Part shown: positions 25,901 through 35,615 of the stretch, in pieces
Layout of the letters: each line of letters starts with the position of its first letter
Numbering within the stretch: position 1 is the stretch's first letter
The notes under the pieces: model-generated
What the model saw: the letters and a program-made list of their open reading frames with translations, nothing else
Databases searched by the model: none
What the model was told of the DNA's origin: nothing
Assembly: GCF_918797505.1 (NCBI RefSeq)
Contig: NC_092797.1
Coordinates: 1,178,001-1,242,000, forward strand
DNA: 64,000 bases
From: Bemisia tabaci
Lineage: Eukaryota; Arthropoda; Insecta; Hemiptera; Aleyrodidae
Reading direction: 5' to 3'
Made by a program: the position numbers and the translations under genes

Positions 25901-27659
25901 AAATTACTTCGTTATACGCGAGGTGTCGCCGCCGGGACTTCGTCAAAGGTGGGTTTTTCTACTATTGATTTATGGAGGCACTAGAAAAACGAAAATTACT
26001 TCATCATATCGGAAACTTTGTTAAAAGCGAGTTCGTTATATACGGGCTCCATTGTACATATTTTGCGTGAAAACAACCTCTACTTATGTCTTTTTAAGGA
26101 TCTGGCATATCATTCATTGTCAAGGAATTTTACTGAAATGTGTAAAGAAAATTCATTTTGTAAATTCTATGGCAACCTTGCTTTTAAGGTGGGTAGGTTG
26201 TTGACCAGAGGCAGCGCAAGAATCTGTAAAATGAAATCGGATGGAGTTTTTTTGATGGGCCGCGATTCCACCTTATGTGGTGGACTTCCACAACTCAAGT
26301 GTAGTACCTTAAGCATTCTGTGCCAAAAATTCTTGCTCTAAGAAACCTCTCCTTGGTTGTTCTGCTTGCTACAAAGTATTTGGCAGTTGCAACCAGCAAC
26401 AAACTATGAAGCAGGTTTCAAAATTAAGCACCTCAACACATGTTTCTTATCTAAATTTTATGCAGAAAATGATGGATGCATTAAAACTTTCCAAATTCAA
26501 CTTGTAAGTGGATGTATTTCTACCAAAAGGAAGTGAGTGCAAGTGGGAAAAATGGGGTGTGCTTGTTAGTGGAGGGCTGTAAGAATGAATAGGAACTAAA
26601 GAGCGCCAGTGACAGTAGGGGTGATGATGGAGACTCTGATCTGAGGATCCGAGTCTTCTACTCATGAGCCCTGTCTGCAACGCTCCAGACACATATCCAC
26701 GGCTTGTGAGTGCTGCATATAGTTGGCACAAAGTTCCGTTTGCTGAATTGGAGAAGCCGAAGTTTATATTCTGCCAAGCGGAACTGTGTGCCAACTGTAT
26801 GCGGCGCCTGTGAGACATGGGCATGGGAAAATAGCGTTGCGGACAGGGCTCATGGATTAAAGACTCGGATCCTCAGACCGGGGTCTTCGTCGTCGCCGCT
26901 GCCATCACTGGCGCTATATAATTCCCATTCATTCTCACGGCCCTCCACTAACAAGCACACCTCATCTTTCCCACCTGCACATAGTTCTATCTGCTAGAAC
27001 TACGTCCAAGTGTGGACAGTGATCATAGGTCTAGAAAGACCGCTGAAAGTTTCAAGAAATATTATCACTTGGTTTTGGTTTAATAACTAGGTAGGAAAGA
27101 AAAAAATGTAAATATAATTACTTGTGATTAGGTCAGTAGGCTGATCAGTAACATTGATTGATAAAGAAGACAGGGGGAAATTGGAGCTATCCAATTGGTT
27201 GAAATGGGTGGTTGTTTTAGACTGAAAAGGAAATAATAGACTAACTACAAGTCTTTTGTCAGTTGCTGTCAGTTAGTCTCTTACTTACCTCTTTTGTTCA
27301 TTTCATTCAGTGACTTCCACCAATAGGATTTCTCAATTTTCTCTTGGTTTTTTCCTATGTATGGCTTTGTCAATCAATCTCAATAATTAGCCTACAGGAA
27401 TATGTTAGAGTGAGCTCCAAGGATAACAACTTATCAATTTGATATCAATTAATGATACGATTCAATATGAAGCTCATTTTAATTTGTCTTTTTGATGTTA
27501 TAGTACATAACAACAGGGCCGCCTGCCTATCCCTATTTTGCTGGTCCTGCAGGGCCGTCCATTCTCCATGCTGCAATGGTGCCCGGCGATAGTGGAGACC
27601 ATGCTTCTACTGCTGCGTCACCTGATGACAACTATTCTTCGTCGTACCAACATAAGTGA
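8764..27659 (+). CDS. shep: alan shepard / RBMS-family two-RRM RNA-binding protein (eight exons, 5' end missing)
   Basis: Joined exons 8764-8969, 9394-9452, 11362-11453 (or to 11486), 19706-19863, 21504-21660, 22627-22812, 24672-24770 and 27504-27659 give one open frame of 370 residues ending in TGA; every junction is GT-AG and phases match. A Ser/Gln-rich start (eight Gln at residues 28-35) is followed by RRM1 (about 47-118; RNP2 LYIRGL, RNP1 KGYGFVDF) and RRM2 (about 126-206; RNP2 LYIANL, RNP1 KGVGFAR), then the [10 protein letters not shown] motif typical of RBMS proteins and a Pro/Gln/Tyr-rich tail. The family binds AU-rich single-stranded RNA; fly Shep acts in neuronal RNA regulation and chromatin insulation. 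The first exon found begins in phase 0 without a start Met, so at least one 5' exon lies upstream, probably outside the window. The length matches vertebrate RBMS proteins (about 400 residues). Product assignment is firm; tissue role is inferred from fly. Confidence 0.93.
8970..9393 (+). other. shep: shep intron (424 bp)
   Basis: The intron is bounded by GTAAGT and TTTTCAG. No repeat or coding feature was seen inside. Confidence 0.85.
9394..9452 (+). CDS. shep: shep exon: middle of RRM1
   Basis: A 59-nt exon between TTTTCAG and GTAAGT. It encodes [19 protein letters not shown] and splits Pro69 and Gly89 across its two junctions. The residues are those expected between RNP2 and RNP1 in RBMS RRM1. 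Confidence 0.92.
9453..11361 (+). other. shep: shep intron (1.9 kb)
   Basis: T-rich intron. It holds a 29-bp poly(A) run at 10927-10955 and no recognisable transposon or exon. Confidence 0.8.
10927..10955 (+). repeat. poly(A) run, 29 bp
   Basis: Uninterrupted A homopolymer in a shep intron, without a recognisable retroposon in front of it. Confidence 0.9.
11362..11453 (+). CDS. shep: shep exon: RNP1 and end of RRM1, with two possible donors
   Basis: It starts after TTGTTCCAG and completes KGYGFVDF, then runs to AQMAK. The first donor (GTGGGT at 11454) gives the direct AK-QQEQDPT joint seen in vertebrate RBMS proteins. A second, better-looking donor (GTACGT at 11487) keeps the frame and adds [11 protein letters not shown], eleven residues, in the RRM1-RRM2 linker. 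Both isoforms end in phase 0. Confidence 0.9.
11454..11486 (+). CDS. shep: alternative 33-nt extension of the shep linker exon
   Basis: Eleven in-frame codons ([11 protein letters not shown]) lie between two consecutive 5' splice sites. From memory, fly Shep isoforms carry an 11-residue insert beginning VGI at exactly this place (before QQEQDPT), so this is probably a genuine alternative coding segment. It needs transcript support. Confidence 0.6.
11487..19705 (+). other. shep: shep large intron between RRM1 and RRM2
   Basis: About 8.2 kb, strongly AT-rich and T-biased on the sense strand. The only structured element I found is the TA-flanked inverted-repeat element at 16661-17082. Short open frames here show no family resemblance. 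Confidence 0.8.
16661..17082. mobile_element. TA-flanked inverted-repeat element, 422 bp (GAGTNCCTTTATAGACAG ends)
   Basis: Ends are inverted (GAGTACCTTTATAGACAG and CTGTCTATAAAGGCACTC) and flanked by TA on both sides, as in Tc1/mariner-type MITEs. A second, truncated copy is at 54751 to about 54930, sharing the segment with CCGTAAATAAACAAACAA. There is no coding capacity. Confidence 0.75.
19706..19863 (+). CDS. shep: shep exon: first two-thirds of RRM2
   Basis: It lies between a long polypyrimidine tract ending CACAG and GTCAGT. It begins [14 protein letters not shown] (RNP2) and ends KGVGFA plus two bases of Arg172 (RNP1). The upstream intron is about 8.2 kb. Confidence 0.93.
19864..21503 (+). 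other. shep: shep intron with hAT-type MITE
   Basis: 1.6 kb; about 40% of it is the 674-bp element at 20382-21055. The rest is unremarkable AT-rich sequence. Confidence 0.8.
20382..21055. mobile_element. hAT-type non-autonomous element, 674 bp, TAGGGCTGTG ends
   Basis: Terminal inverted repeats begin TAGGGCTGTG(T/C)GAATA. The element is flanked by a perfect 8-bp direct repeat TCTATTTT (20374-20381 and 21056-21063), the hallmark of hAT insertion. The interior is built of many diverged ATTCGC / GCGAATA motifs in both orientations and has no open frame of note. Confidence 0.88.
21504..21660 (+). CDS. shep: shep exon: end of RRM2 and basic linker
   Basis: It follows TTTCCAG and ends at GTGAGT. 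It encodes [14 protein letters not shown], then [15 protein letters not shown], the strongly conserved end of RRM2 in RBMS/Shep proteins. A linker (residues 211-224) follows, ending MWRDSE. Confidence 0.93.
21661..22626 (+). other. shep: shep intron (966 bp)
   Basis: No repeat or alternative exon recognised. Confidence 0.8.
22627..22812 (+). CDS. shep: shep exon: Tyr/Pro-rich C-terminal region
   Basis: This phase-0 exon of 62 codons lies between TTTCAG and GTGAGT. The protein is Gly/Tyr/Pro/Gln-rich ([26 protein letters not shown]), like the low-complexity tail after RRM2 in fly Shep, which also has a motif ending QVD. No folded domain is evident. Confidence 0.88.
22813..24671 (+). other. 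shep: shep intron with degenerate MITEs
   Basis: 1.9 kb. It contains a short TCAGGGAATTT-type repeat near 23120-23210 and the hAT-type element at 24199-24494. Confidence 0.75.
24199..24494. mobile_element. hAT-type MITE, diverged copy of the 54953-55281 element
   Basis: Same ends (CAGTACATAGA / TCTATGTACTCTATG) and interior (ATCCAAAATGGCG, TATCGAAAAAGTGACCCGGC, GGCGCCAGCTCTCCCA) as 54953-55281, but more diverged. The flanking 8-mers AACCGGGG and AACTTGGC match only partly. Confidence 0.75.
24672..24770 (+). CDS. shep: shep exon: [11 protein letters not shown] motif
   Basis: This phase-0 exon of 33 codons lies between TTGTCAG and [26 protein letters not shown] corresponds to the ISPLAQQMSHLSLGSTGT motif near the end of vertebrate RBMS1, one of the few conserved patches in the tail. 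Confidence 0.9.
25056..26054. mobile_element. pogo/Tigger-like non-autonomous element, 999 bp
   Basis: Ends are CAGTGGAGCCCGTATATAAC and its inverse (…TATACGGGCTCCATTG), flanked by TA on both sides (25054-25055 and 26055-26056). This is the classic pogo/Tigger end structure within Tc1/mariner. The interior repeats ACTTCGTTA / TAACGAA motifs, is GC-rich with restriction-like low-information stretches, lacks a transposase frame, and is interrupted by the hAT MITE at 25593-25794. Confidence 0.85.
25593..25794. mobile_element. 202-bp hAT-type MITE, copy 2 (nested)
   Basis: It is near-identical in layout to 5849-6051: CAAGACCAATCCACACAGG ends and interior GGGTGCTCCCATAAGAAATA. Flanks TTTATTCG and TTTCTTCG (7 of 8 identical) are a decayed 8-bp target duplication. 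It sits inside the pogo-like element, so it inserted later. Confidence 0.85.
26537..26980. mobile_element. foldback element, about 444 bp
   Basis: Long imperfect inverted arms (GTGCAAGTGGG..., TGTGCTTGTTAGTGGAGGGC; the inverse is at 26935-26980) continue inward through GGATCCGAGTC and ATGAGCCCTGTC. The arms almost meet around 26740. No clear target duplication. Confidence 0.7.
27131..27398. mobile_element. foldback MITE (CCTGTAGGCT family), copy d
   Basis: Inverted arms carry TTGATTGATAAAG..., CAATTGGTTGAAATGG..., TTAGTCTATTATTT and their complements, with a small palindromic centre (TGACTAAC-type). Same family as 2827-3099 and 4638-5016. Confidence 0.7.
27504..27659 (+). CDS. shep: shep terminal coding exon
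   Basis: It starts after GTTATAG in phase 0 and encodes [15 protein letters not shown] and onward to SSYQHK and TGA. A good donor (GTGGTAAGT, cut before 27669) lies ten bases after the stop, so an intron in the 3'UTR or an alternative 3' end is possible. Confidence 0.87.
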   Translation, partial: YITTGPPAYPYFAGPAGPSILHAAMVPGDSGDHASTAASPDDNYSSSYQHK

Positions 27660-27991
27660 GATCATGTGGTAAGTTTCCTTGAGTTTTATTGTCAGAGCTG
27701 CCAGATTTGAATCTGATTCTCAAAATAGTCTGACGTTTTGAAGATTTCAGTTTGCTCCAACATGCAAATCATCCCAAGGATGGATTCACTCTTGATGGGT
27801 CAGTTGCTTGCAAGAGACGCAGCTGAATGAATTAACTTTCCAAAAGAAAAATCAAGCATAAATCATGATGGGCATATCACAAAGCCTGAAAGCTACTCTT
27901 AGGCTTGAAATTTATGCAGTTTGTAACATGCTTTTTCAAATTTCCCGCTTCCCTGGGCAATTTTTTCTATCGTCGGCGGTCAAGTTTATCT

Positions 27992-28285
27992 AGAGTCCCT
28001 TTATCCTGAGAGTTAAGACATGAGGAATCCATTTCTGATTGGTTCCCATATTTTAGGTCTCCTCAGTATCACAAATGAGAGTAAACATTACATTCTCACC
28101 AATCATGAAGTTTTGTAAACAGGAAAGGACAGAGGAGTTAGAAGGACGTCAGAGAAATGGACTAGAGGAAAGAAGTGCGAGAATGATTAGATAAAAGATT
28201 ACCAAAAACGTTCAAACCACGTAATCTATATTCCTGTTTGTGATATTCTTGAGTTGATGTGTCTTCATTTCTCTCTAAAAAGGGG
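27992..28285. mobile_element. GAGTCCCTT-family MITE, decayed copy
   Basis: Starts AGAGTCCCTTTATCCTGAGA and continues with TTTCTGATTGGTTCCC and ACAAATGAGAGTAAA, matching the inverted right arm of 1882-2194. The far end is degenerate, with no GGGACTC terminus. Confidence 0.6.
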
Positions 28286-28809
28286 CTGCAAGTTTACTTG
28301 GCCCAAGAAGTCAAAAAATCTAACCTAAATAAACAAACAACCTGGCAAACTCTTTCTTTCATAATTTGAATCAAGTTCAAACCTTTGCACCTTGTTTCTT
28401 TGCGTAGCCTAATCAGAAGCTTTAAATCAGTAGAAATCATTTGTAAAAGAGTTAGTGATAGATTGCGGGATTGTTTATTTCTTTAGGTTAGATTCTCTTG
28501 TATCTCTAGGGCAATTAGTGATTGCTGGTCATTCAGAAAAACAGCCTGAGGACGCTGGAAATCTAATAAAGCATGTTACAACCTTGCAGATTATGCGTTA
28601 AGGAGTAGATTTCAGTCTTTTTGGATGTGCCCAACGTGATTTTCGTGCGATTTTACATGTTGAAAATCTACTCTCTCTGCATATCTAATTTGTGTAAGAG
28701 ACTCTTTTTTAACTAAAGGGATAATATCTTTTAAGTTGGAAGAAAGGCCTAACCAAGGACATGCACATCAAACTGTGTATAGTAAATTTTTAGCGCCCAG
28801 AAGATGAAA

Positions 28810-28815
28810 AATAAA
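28810..28815 (+). terminator. shep: candidate proximal poly(A) signal of shep
   Basis: An AATAAA about 1.15 kb after the stop codon, followed by T-rich sequence. It is one of several possible 3' ends. Confidence 0.3.
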
Positions 28816-31800
28816 TTATGTGAATGCTTTTATCTCTGAATTCTTATAATTAAAAACAGAGCAAGTATTGAGAAGAACATTGTTACTTTCTAGTCTGCAA
28901 TAACACTATTCGTCTCGCATCAAGTACAAGTAGCTTCGAAGGAAGACCGTTACTTCACCTCAACTACATTGCACACTCCCAGTTTATTTTCAACATATTG
29001 ACCTTTGGCCATGCAGAAGATTTTGTCATAGCATGTTTCTGTTGAAAGTTGTCAAGAAATTTTATTTTGTTGCAAATTACTCCCCCATTTAAATTATTTC
29101 ATTGATTTGAAGTTTGTATGGCTAACTCTTCTGAGAAGTTGAGGAATTTTGTGTCAAGGAACTAATGTAATTTAGGGATGGGGTGACCGAATGAATCATA
29201 AAGTTCGAAAACTATCCAACAAAAGGGGAAAAGTGCAAAAAACGAAAAATACTAATCGGAGTATTTTGTTTTTAGTGATTTAAAAATGATTTCAGAGTGT
29301 ATTGTTAATCCATCATAGAGAGACTAATGAAGGGATTTTAGTGACCGGGAAAGTCAAGGAGGGAAAACCCATATCGGGGGCAGTCACGAACTCCCCTTCA
29401 AGATCCTTGTTTTTTTTATAACTTGTTTTTATAACTTGTTTTTATAACTTCACAATGCTTCAGTACTGAGCTTTGCAGCACTGTCTCCCAGTCTGTAATG
29501 ATTTTTCCCTCAAAAATTTGAGCCCTCATAAATTCGTCCTGCTATTTTGCGCTGCAAATTTTGTTTATTAGACACTCTCGTAATAGATCTACGTCATCCT
29601 CTAAGTATACGGAAAAATGTTTAGAAAAAAAAAAATCAAGTTTATGTTGCGTTGGGTCCTAAAAACCATTTCTCTGCTATGAGATGTTTTTTCAAATTTT
29701 CAAAGTTAGGTCGTTTTCGACCTGAATGATACAATTTTCTAGAACACTGGCGAAGCTTTGAGATGATGATGGTATAACCGTTTGTGCTTTCGGTTGCAGG
29801 GGCTCTGATTTTGATCTGTGGTCGTTGATTATTCTGGGAGCAAGGTTTGAGCCATAAACGATTGGATAGAATCATCACGCAATGATGTCTTGTAAAAAGG
29901 TTTATTTTTCTTTCTTTCTGAGAAATTGAGTTCTCAACTTAACTCTGCTTCCACAAGTATTATTTGTAATTTTCTCGAGACTCAATTTGTTGACCTTAAT
30001 TCGTACTATTGTCAGATTTTCTATAAGAACATTCTCTCCAAGTGATAATTTCGCTAACTTATTTTCTATTCTTAGTATTTCAAATATCTCTCAGTTTAAT
30101 TCTACTCCTTCCTTTTTCCGTCACGTATTCCTTTTATTTCCAAAAGTTCTTTCACATTGAAAGAGAAGTCAGAGTATGAGTGTGGAAGTTTTAATGTAGA
30201 AATTGAAATTTCTACGTATGTACAGACCGCTGGTATTATTTATGAAAATTCTGTCTTTTCGATAGGAGATAACGTTATAGACTTTAGCAAATTTTATTAC
30301 TTGATTACTGAAAATTTTGCGGTCAACAATTAAGTTTAAGTTTTGTTTAAGTTAGGTGTAATTTGATGACCTAATCTCAGTCCCCTTTCCCGAATCCTTG
30401 TTTAGCATGTCTTATATTCCAACCAACGAATTTCACAACTCACTCAAGTTCCCAAGCGTGTGCTGTGCATGTGTCTCGTCCTTTTTCCTTGCAAAATGCA
30501 TTCACTCGCAGTTACTTTTTTTATATTTTTCTTCTCAACTTCTCTTTTGTAACCATTATCTAAATTTTTTATTGTTTCATTATGATGAAAGAACCTTTAT
30601 GATATTTGTTGAGTATGAGCCTCCTCACTGTTTTTTGGAAGGTTATTCCCAGAATTTGAACTAGTCCTCGTGAATTTTTTCTCTTTTTTTTTCAAAATTA
30701 AGCAATTACAGTACATTTTGTATTTTTATCTTGTAATTTGTGACACCTGATCGAAGCTGCAGGCCGGTTGAGCTATTCAGATTCAATGTTTGTCTTGTGC
30801 ATGTCTTGTTAATCCTAATTTCACTCATGTGTCCTTATTGTTTCTAAGATACTTTCAGTGTCCTAAAGTGAAATCCAAATGTCTCCCAAAAGTCTTTTAC
30901 TTTAGGCAGCACAGTTAAACATGTTTTGTAGTCTTTCACTCAGGTTCACTCTCCAAGTGAAGCTTCTTTGACTTTCCAAAACTAAAGAGTTTTACCATCC
31001 TTTGTTTTTTTACTACAATTCAGAATAAATACAAAACTTTCGTCAAGTTGCTTCTGTGTTCCTTTAATGAAAGTTCAGACTTAGAAATTCTACCTTCCTC
31101 TTGAACATGACATATCTTCCAACACTTAATTTGAGCACAAAAAACTCATCAAATCTTTCCCTTTATCCTCCACTCCAACCGTCATCTTACTTACATTGCA
31201 AGCTGTCAATGGATCTTTGTTCAAAACCTCTTTACTTACATCTTACCTTCTTCATTTTTAAATGAATCAATTTTATCAGCCGCAATCTCCTTTTTTTCTG
31301 AACCTCACTGTGTATCCCTTTTAAAACTCATTAATTTCCCCACGAGTGAAAGAAAATTTAGAAAGGAGCTATAAAAAAATTTGAAGAAGTCTCTGGCATG
31401 AATTCGGAAGGTACCTTGTGGTTATACAATTATGAATCCATACAAAACTATAGCCTGCGTTTTGGCATCCATGTAACCTTGCCTTGCAAAGGATTGTTTT
31501 TGAAAGGTACATCTGAGCAACATCTGCCTCTGACAAACAGCATCTGAGACGAAATGAGTTTGGATGCGAAGATATCTCAACCTCTAAAACCTGCATCGCC
31601 TCTAGGCAGAGATCTGAGTTTCAGTAACCATCCTTACTCCATTTTCCTCCTTAAAAAATTGGGAACCTTACACACCTACATTCATGAGTAATATCACATC
31701 TGGAGGTCAAAAGTGTTAAGAGATTTTTGTGAAGATTTTATGCAAAGACGAGAAGTGGCGTCCTTAAGTTTACTCAGACTTTTTCTGCTTATCAATTAAA

Positions 31801-34800
31801 ATCTCATTTTCCCCTTCAATGGAATTGTGTACAGGCAACAGCAGCCTCCTTTGAACAAAATATTTTGAGTGTCAATCAAGAGCTAATTCTAGTAGAGTAA
31901 TATGATATGGCCTAAGTGAATTTTGAGCAATCAGTAATAACTAAAATATGAAAGTTATGTTTAGGATTCCCTTTTCCTAATCTCATTTATGATAGGCGGA
32001 ACGTCAAATTGGACATTAATTTTGACATTCGTAGTTTTGGAATTTTAGGTAATATTCCAAGGAATATTTCACGGTACTTATGATGACTTCCGCTTTTTTC
32101 TGGTGTGTCTCGGAACTAGCTTTCTGCAGGCCTTCTCTATTTTTGCCTTAATATTTAAGTTACATGGATGTTTAGAACAACATCTGCTCAAAGATTTTTA
32201 GGCCTTGTCCTGGATTAGCCTGGTAGTCATCCATCTAATCATAATTTTACCATACTTGAAGTGCTTGGTGTAGGAACCGTATTTCTTGGTTGCAGTTTGT
32301 CAGAATCTCTGTTGCTATTCAATTTCTTAAGATCATTATGTAAGTATAAAAAATAATGGGTAAAGGCCTGGAAGATACACATTATTCTGCATTGTTTTTG
32401 AATGATTGTCATATAAGTGGAGATTCTGGAAGAACACAGCTGAGAACTGCCCTTCCCCTACATCCAGCATCTCAATTACGTAGTTTTCAAAATGTTGACC
32501 TGGAGTGGTTGACGCTATTCACCCAATGCTGTCGATTTCCTCATTTCGGTTTCACGCTCTCATACAACAACTTTACTTTTTGATCAGTTTTCCAAGGTGG
32601 GAGCAAAACTGGGGCTTTGCTTACCTTTGTGAGTTTACATCGAATCATTCTAGCGCTTTAACTTTCTAGCATCCTTGAAATTCATTTTGCAATTATCAGT
32701 TCATCTTCACCAAAATTGGAGTCAGTTTTTCTACTGCAGAAGGCGAGGTTTTTGAATTCTATTTGTAGCCACCAGAAATTACAAGGAAGATAGACCTAAA
32801 GCGTGGAGAATTGATTGAGGTCAATAGCGAAACATTTTTTACAGAAAGAACTTCTTTGATTCAACAAAATATGACCATATTCTCTTCAACAATAGTGCCG
32901 TAATTAATTGAGTTCATTAAATGGTTTTCCAGCTGAAAGTGTCTGATGCTTTCTGCCTTCAAATTTTTGCTTAAGCAGAAGCACCCAATTTCCATGAGCT
33001 TGCTTAAACATAAATCTGGGAGGTTAAATGAAGAATCTAGGATCTCTAATATCAGTAAATTTCATAGAAATTTACTCTGCCATAAAAGCAGAATACAGAA
33101 AACTTGAGAATTTCTAGAGAAAAGAAACTATGTTTAAGAACAGCGAACATACTGTGTTATTAGCTCCATTGCCTGGCTTCCACTATTAAGAGGGAATCCA
33201 GGCAAGCGCATTTCAGTATGAAATTTTGCAAGTTCCTCTTCCCATTTGTATTTAGTTCAAGGTAACCGTTTGATATCTCACCACGAAATTTGAATTTATA
33301 TTTCTCTCTACAGTGTGGTTTCAAGTTCATAGAATTTTGTTCAAAAACAGCTTAAGTTTAAAAGAAAATTTCGGCAAAATTTCAGAGGCATGTCACCTCA
33401 GGAACCCTGACCTTAAAAGTTTGTATGAGTTTAAGTTTCCTCCGACAGCAAGCTAATTTTGCACCAAGTGCCGGTAAAAATGTTTCAGAATGCTCTAGGA
33501 ATAACTTGACGTTTGTTAGGTAGTATTTCCCCTCTGAAGGAAGTAAGAAAAAACAAAACTTAGGATATGAGGGCTCTTTAAGGTCTGGTATGTTATGGAT
33601 CCCTCTCGTTCTCGCCTTAATTTTTCCATTAAATCTCTGCCACAAAACCCATGAAGTACACACGATTTACAAATCGAGTTTTTTGAATAGTAACTTTAAA
33701 AAAAAGAAAATATCACTGTAACTCACATGAGACGACATTGGTGTTAATGATTATGGCTGATGGACTGTGTGTATGAGGGCTCATTGCGTAGTGCATTTTG
33801 TTTTTCTAATTTTGTCACGTACAAAGTGCTCCTTCTTTATGAAGTATATAAGATTTTGGTTAGTGTTCAATTTAAGCCCCCTCCCTCAGTTTTGTGAAAG
33901 AGGCTCTAATTCCATCTCCTGAGAGCAACATATTACTAATGAACACCCTTACCCTTCATCAGTTGCAAATGTTATCAAAGAATGGAGAGGGTCCAACCTC
34001 TTTAGTCTGACCTAAGCGATCAGTTAACAAACTTTTCTGCAAATTCAATTACTTAATTTCCTTTCATCCTTTTATATGCCTTATTCCATAGGAACCTACT
34101 TGTGGCAAAACATCAAGCAAATACAGTGCCAGCAAAAAGCATGGCTTGTTTTTGATTTTCTTAATTTTTCTTAATGGAGTGCAATTGAACTTAGGTTTAC
34201 TTAGGTTGAACTTAGGTTTGTAATTGAACGTAGGTCCTGCTCTTGGCCGACAAAAAGTCAAAATCCAAGTTGTAATATGCCACAACTTTTTGTTTTTTTC
34301 CAGCCTGTATGTCAATCTCCTACTAAAGCACTGAGTTTACATGATGAACAAATAGAAACGTTAAGTTCTTAATCCTGGAGTGGACGTATTTGTGTCAAAA
34401 GGAGCTATGCCCATAGGGTTCGGGTGCAACATAGTTTCTTTTTCCATAAATACATCCAAATGAGAGTTGAATTTGACTGAATACTTGTTGAATTTTTCTG
34501 CATATGTGTGTAAGCATTTCTAGTGCTACCTTATTGTTATCATTGAACTTGAAAGTGTTCTCCTCTCTGTATATAGTATGCAATTGTCTTTACAAACAAG
34601 TTGTGATATTAGTACATTGTGTACTCTTAGCGTTTTGCATACCTCTACAATTATAGGGTTTTTATACGAAAATTCCTTTTTATTCATTTATGAACTAGAA
34701 CATTCAAAATATTCGCAGGATTTAATTGCATGTGTAAATAAGAACATTGTAAATTCGTGTGTAAAGTTTTTCAGGCATGTGTTTGTATGAAACTGTAGCC

Positions 34801-35341
34801 AAACTCCTAAACTGACTGAAAAATAATCCAATCACACATGTGGATGATTCGTTGCCTCTTTTCTTTTTTTTTCTTCCTTTTTCAAAAGAATTCCAGTTTT
34901 CTCCCTCCCTTAGTTGTATTGCGCTTGTCAACTTAATTTTCTAATTGTAAAATACGAAGAGGATGAAATAGAGATCCTTCTGAAAAGTTGAACAGTCAAT
35001 ACAAAACATTTAACTTGATAAAAAATGTGAACTTGAATAATCACCTGGATAAGTTTCTTTTTTGCCGTGTTAGCCTCCCAAAATTTAGTTTCTCCAAGGA
35101 GGCTATGGAGAATTTTACTACACAATCTTGAATCTTCTGAAAATGTCGAAAATGATAGTTAAAGGAGAAATGTTTAAATGCTAAAAATAGTTTTAATGTT
35201 GATTACTGTGCAAGTTTGAAAACCTTAATAATAATATTCGAAGATGCCAGACTGTATTGGTGCATACTTAAAAAGGATTCTGTGTATCTATCGGTTCACC
35301 TGACTTTACAAAAAATGTTTTTTTAACTCACTCATATCTCT

Positions 35342-35615
35342 TCATTTGTTGTGAACCAAAGATGCAATGTAGGCTGTGATGTCAGCGCTGAAACAGGTCT
35401 CTATGGACACAATTTTAAGTTGATCGACAGGAAGGGAGGGATCAAGAGCCAGAAGAACAATTTCTTTAAGGAAAGCTTCTCCAAAGTTCTGTTTTACAAG
35501 AACTGACGACTGTAGAGTGAGCTCAACTTCAGTTTTAACTGCATCCGAGCAGCAGTTCAAACCTGGTCTCACCGTGCTAAAGTTTAGCGCAAAAATGTAA
35601 AAACTTAACTTAATC
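35342..35615 (-). pseudogene. isolated open frame of unknown origin, minus strand
   Basis: An open minus-strand frame of about 85 codons without an ATG start ends in TGA at 35342. It has a protein-like composition (KTEVELTLQSSVLVKQNFGE, LLALDPSLPVDQLKIVSIET). I do not recognise the family. It may be a gene remnant or chance; it lies on the strand opposite to shep. Confidence 0.2.

Larger units (their letters stand above)
24771..27503 (+). other. shep: shep last intron, transposon-rich (2.7 kb)
   Basis: It carries a pogo-like element with a nested hAT MITE, a fragment of a TTCTATGGCAACC-type repeat near 26110-26185, and two foldback elements (26537-26980 and 27131-27398). Confidence 0.8.

Noticed and set aside
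25056..26054. Search for a transposase in the pogo-like element
   Set aside because: The longest frames are about 70 residues with no helix-turn-helix or DDE-type motif. The element is non-autonomous.
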